From: Pseudopedobacter sp043763845
GTDB lineage: Bacteria; Bacteroidota; Bacteroidia; Sphingobacteriales; Sphingobacteriaceae
NCBI GenBank assembly: GCA_043763845.1
Contig: JAYULE010000201.1
Location: 1-26,037 of the forward strand
Direction: 5' to 3'
Length of the DNA stretch: 26,037 bases
Below are positions 23,126-26,037 of this stretch, piece by piece; position 1 is the stretch's first letter, and each line of letters begins with the position of its first letter. The translations under genes and the position numbers were made by a program. The notes beneath the pieces are model-generated. The model was not told the DNA's origin and ran no database searches. It saw nothing but the letters and a program-made list of their open reading frames with translations.

Positions 23126-24193
23126 TTAACCAAATTTTAATTTGTACATATTTTTATAAAAATTAATAGTTTGATTAAAATGATTATCCCAATTATAACG
23201 TTTCGCTCTTTCTAAACCCTTGTTAATTAAAGCATTTTTAAATTCTAAATCATTTAGTGATAAAATAGCCTCCACAAATGCTTTAGTGTTTTTGGGGTCT
23301 TCAATTAGTATTGCAGCATCGCCTGCAACCTCAACAATTGCATTTGTGGCGCATGATATTACAACACAACCGGCTTTCATGGCCTCTACAACGGGCATAC
23401 CAAAACCCTCGTAGTAAGTTGGGTAAAATAAGCAATAAGCATTATTGTAAATTTGATTTAACACTTCGGTTTTTACCTCTTTTATGTAAGAGTATCTATT
23501 GCCTATTTTATTTTGAATAATAGCTATTTCGTTTAATTGCAGGTTATCGCCCCCAATTATTAAAAGTTCAAAATCGGGCAATTGAGCTATAGTTTCTAAA
23601 CATATATCAAAGTTTTTGTAATCTTTTCGACCGCCAATAAAAATTATTTGCTTTTTAAGGGTTGGAGTTTTATTCTTATTACAAAAAAAACTGTTGGAAC
23701 AGCCGTGGTAAATAACCACAGTTTTAAGCGGGTTAATATTTGGATAATAAGATAATAAACTGTTTAGCGTAGTTTGTGAAACGCAAATTATTCCATCGGC
23801 TTTTTTTATTGCTGCCGATTGTAAAATAATTTTAAACTTTCGCCGCCAGCCTGTTATCATTCCCATTTCTCCGGCTAAATCGTGTAAAGTAACAATATTA
23901 CAAATATTTTTTTGCAAGCTAACCCTAAAGTAACTAGAGTGATAAATGCTTTTTGAAGGTAAGATGTTAAGTAGAGGTAAAATACGTGAGATTTTTATGG
24001 GTAGTTTTAACTCCCAACTAATTTTTTTATGCCACCGTAATTTGTTACTTAATATACATTTGTTATCAGTTCGTTTAAGAAGTGTAACATCAAGATCCGA
24101 TTGGTTAATATGGTTTAAAAATTCGGCCCAATAAACCGAAATACCGCCAACAGTTTGCAAAGAGAATATGATGTCGTCTAAAAATATAAGCAT
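23126..24193 (-). CDS. Family 4 (GT-B) glycosyltransferase
   Basis: The 355-residue protein has the two-Rossmann GT-B layout. The N-terminal acceptor half contains TVGGISVYWAEFLNHI. The C-terminal nucleotide-sugar half carries FIGGRKDYKN, then YPTYYEGFGMPVVEAMKAG with the E-x7-E motif (EGFGMPVVE), and CATNAIVEVAGDAAILIE. It most likely transfers a hexose (for example mannose) to a surface polysaccharide or lipopolysaccharide. It is the last of three - strand genes, 64 bases downstream of another glycosyltransferase. Donor and acceptor are not predictable. Confidence 0.92.
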   Translation of the reverse strand: MLIFLDDIIFSLQTVGGISVYWAEFLNHINQSDLDVTLLKRTDNKCILSNKLRWHKKISWELKLPIKISRILPLLNILPSKSIYHSSYFRVSLQKNICNIVTLHDLAGEMGMITGWRRKFKIILQSAAIKKADGIICVSQTTLNSLLSYYPNINPLKTVVIYHGCSNSFFCNKNKTPTLKKQIIFIGGRKDYKNFDICLETIAQLPDFELLIIGGDNLQLNEIAIIQNKIGNRYSYIKEVKTEVLNQIYNNAYCLFYPTYYEGFGMPVVEAMKAGCVVISCATNAIVEVAGDAAILIEDPKNTKAFVEAILSLNDLEFKNALINKGLERAKRYNWDNHFNQTINFYKNMYKLKFG

Positions 24194-24257
24194 TATAAAT
24201 TTGTATTAGAAATTTGCAAATTGGTTTTAACAGCTTAATAATACATTGGTTAAATTG

Positions 24258-25535
24258 CTATGTATTTGTAATGAGTTGAATGAAATTATTTGCAACAGTT
24301 TCTCGTGTAACAATGGTATTTGCTGGTCGTTCAACTATTAAACTTTCCTTATTTATATGTTTTGACCAAAGGCTATTTAAAAATGCCAAAGTTTGATTTA
24401 CCGAGTTACAAGCCTTACCAGCTTTGTTGGTTGTAATACTTTGGGCTAAATCACCATAATCAGAAACTGGCAATAAAATTGCTTTTTTAAATGCCAAATA
24501 TTCGGCTTGTTTTGAAGTAATTATACCTGAATTAGCACCATACTTTAAATGCAAAAAGCAACTGGCATTACACATATAGTTTAACATTTGCACTTTGGTT
24601 TGGCGTGGTGTAATAGTAGTAATTTCGGTTAAATTATACCTATTCAATATTTTTTTAAGCGTTAAGTTACCGCTTGCCCCTAAAAAAAATAGGTTAATTT
24701 TAGAAGTATCTTTATCGCTAATAAAAATTTTAAGGGCCTCAAAAAAAACTTGATTATTTAACTGTATATTATACAATGTGCCGGCATAAACAATATTAAA
24801 ATTTATAGGGCTTGGGTTTATTAAAGCTTCATTAACATTAATATTACTTCCATTTGGTAAAACAAAAATTTTTGTATGTATTTTATTTGGGAAAAAGTTT
24901 TTTAAACTAGTGGAAACTGTGGTTATTAAATTTGCTCTTTCTAACAATTTAATTTCATAGTTGCGTTTAAAAATTTTTTTAAGTTTATGTACCAATACCG
25001 ATCCATCAATTGGTGCAAACCCAAAAGTGTAGGGGTCGCGGTAATCTAATACAAGTTTATAATTCAATTTTTTAGCTAAATTATCGGCAATTGCCCATAT
25101 ACCAAATGGCCCGCCGCAGGCAATAATATATCCATTTTTAATTTGTAAACCTTTTAAACTATCTAATAAACTTTGGGTATTTGTTGGTGTAAAAATATCA
25201 TTACCATAAACAATTTGATGTAGCCATATTAATGGTTTTACGTATTTACGATTTTTGGCATTTGCTAATTTAAAAAATACCGATTGAATGTGATTTAAAT
25301 TGGGCTTAATCGTAATTAAATAGTTTTTGTAAACATTTGAGATAGATTTGTCGTCTAAATCGGACTCATCAACACCTAAAAATAAATTTGCTGTAGGTGG
25401 AAATTGAAAATTTATAATTTTAATATGTTGGTAATGAAGTTTAAAAGCATAAATGAAACTTTTAAAACGCTCTATTGAAGTTCTATTACCATCAATATGT
25501 GGTAGCAATAAAACAATGCAATGTGTATTATTCAT
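24258..25535 (-). CDS. Glycosyltransferase, divergent GT4-like
   Basis: The 425-residue protein has GT4-like features. These are LDYRDPYTFG in the first half, the LITTVSTSLKNFF connector, VLPNGSN, NIVYAGTLYN at the start of the second half, and SKQAEYLAFKKAILLPVSD as the donor-site glutamate helix. The EGFG form of the donor motif is absent, replaced by GANSGIITSKQAEY, as in the 'SK-x-x-EY' subgroup. It is probably in one operon with the upstream barrel-like gene (25 bases away) and the downstream glycosyltransferase. A role in extracellular or surface polysaccharide synthesis is likely. Confidence 0.82.
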   Translation of the reverse strand: MNNTHCIVLLLPHIDGNRTSIERFKSFIYAFKLHYQHIKIINFQFPPTANLFLGVDESDLDDKSISNVYKNYLITIKPNLNHIQSVFFKLANAKNRKYVKPLIWLHQIVYGNDIFTPTNTQSLLDSLKGLQIKNGYIIACGGPFGIWAIADNLAKKLNYKLVLDYRDPYTFGFAPIDGSVLVHKLKKIFKRNYEIKLLERANLITTVSTSLKNFFPNKIHTKIFVLPNGSNINVNEALINPSPINFNIVYAGTLYNIQLNNQVFFEALKIFISDKDTSKINLFFLGASGNLTLKKILNRYNLTEITTITPRQTKVQMLNYMCNASCFLHLKYGANSGIITSKQAEYLAFKKAILLPVSDYGDLAQSITTNKAGKACNSVNQTLAFLNSLWSKHINKESLIVERPANTIVTRETVANNFIQLITNT

Positions 25536-25560
25536 TAACTTATAAAGGCAAGCTTACAAA

Positions 25561-26037
25561 TTAAAAATCATAATATAAATTTCTAAAGCTGCTGCGTACA
25601 CCAAAGGTTAACCATTTAGTTTGATTATTGGTTTCAACGTTACTTTCGTTTCTTATTACAGCGCCAAGCTCTAACCTTAAATTATATTTAGGGTTTAAGA
25701 GATAGGATACCCTACCGTCTAAATACAATAAATCTGTTTTTAGGCCTTGTGCAATTCGTTGTCCAGCACCATCTGTATTTCCAGGATGTACAACTGCGGT
25801 ATTGTAAGGTTTAAAAATATCTTTCCCATAATTTTCTCCATTAATATCAGATCCATATATGCCATAATTAAGCTTACCAAAAAAATCAATTTTATCAATA
25901 CTGTAACTTAAAATAGAAACAAATTCTCTAAAATTTGCACCAAATGGGTGTGCTAATGGTTCAGAAAAATGGGCATAATTACCAATAGTTGTTGTTTTAG
26001 AATTACCATGAGGCCTAGAACTGTAGGTAAATGGCCT
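25561..26037 (-). CDS. C-terminal part of a beta-barrel outer-membrane protein (RemB/Wzi-like?), 5' end outside window
   Basis: The - strand frame is open from the right edge to TAA at 25561-25563, giving 158 residues. Alternating polar/hydrophobic strands run throughout (FVSILSYSIDKIDFFGKLNY, DLLYLDGRVSYLL, YNLRLELGAVIR) and the chain ends WLTFGVRSSFRNLYYDF. An aromatic last residue after short strands is typical of outer-membrane barrels. The block NYAHFSEPLAHPFGANFREF recalls Bacteroidota RemB/Wzi-type surface proteins, but this is from memory and weak. Its linkage to two glycosyltransferases supports a role at the cell surface, perhaps polysaccharide export or attachment. Confidence 0.65.
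   Translation of the reverse strand, partial: RPFTYSSRPHGNSKTTTIGNYAHFSEPLAHPFGANFREFVSILSYSIDKIDFFGKLNYGIYGSDINGENYGKDIFKPYNTAVVHPGNTDGAGQRIAQGLKTDLLYLDGRVSYLLNPKYNLRLELGAVIRNESNVETNNQTKWLTFGVRSSFRNLYYDF

Overview
The window is about 26 kb of AT-rich chromosomal DNA from a member of the Bacteroidota, most likely a free-living aerobic or facultative species of the Cytophagia/Sphingobacteriia/Chitinophagia/Flavobacteriia type. The grounds are gene content (single-domain receiver, YceI, TlpA-like thiol reductase with a long N-terminal domain, OmpA with TSP3 repeats, surE-lpxB pairing, DUF6922 protein), starts that mostly lack a Shine-Dalgarno sequence, several TAnnTTTG-like -7 elements, and a long GC-rich intergenic repeat of a kind common in this phylum. 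The genus cannot be named from the sequence alone. Apart from one decayed gene pair the genes look intact.

Layout. 1-1306: the end of an unknown + strand gene, converging on a CheY-like receiver protein and a secreted YceI protein (both - strand). 1445-4929: a haem-related stretch, with a HemJ-type protoporphyrinogen oxidase, a broken RelE/ParE-type toxin-antitoxin pair, a secreted TlpA-like protein and uroporphyrinogen decarboxylase HemE. 5045-9005 (- strand): a membrane-anchored TPR protein, then an OmpR-type response regulator and a sensor histidine kinase separated by two toxin-antitoxin-like modules (VapBC-like PIN pair; DUF6922 plus AbiEii-type nucleotidyltransferase). 9257-11398 (+ strand): an overlapping operon surE - small membrane protein - lpxB. 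11399-11771: a convergent intergenic region holding a long inverted-repeat element. 11772-17960 (- strand): a compact run of a 47-residue membrane protein, ridA, a DMT-family transporter, recG, an MFS transporter and murF. 18033-19529: a major OmpA-like outer-membrane protein with its own promoter and a strong bidirectional terminator. 19691-23116 (+ strand): Xaa-Pro aminopeptidase and dxs. 23126-26037 (- strand): two glycosyltransferases downstream of the C-terminal end of a beta-barrel-like protein, which suggests a surface polysaccharide locus.

How the genes work together. Most are housekeeping: haem synthesis (HemJ, HemE), the envelope (LpxB for lipid A, MurF for peptidoglycan, OmpA, glycosyltransferases), isoprenoids (Dxs), repair (RecG) and metabolite damage control (RidA). 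The accessory part is the set of three toxin-antitoxin-like modules at 2.0-2.5 kb and 6.4-8.1 kb. The last two lie between genes that look like a cognate histidine kinase/response regulator pair. The DUF6922-nucleotidyltransferase pair is the best candidate for a little-described system, but it belongs to recognisable families. I saw no tRNA, rRNA, CRISPR array, transposase or convincing riboswitch.
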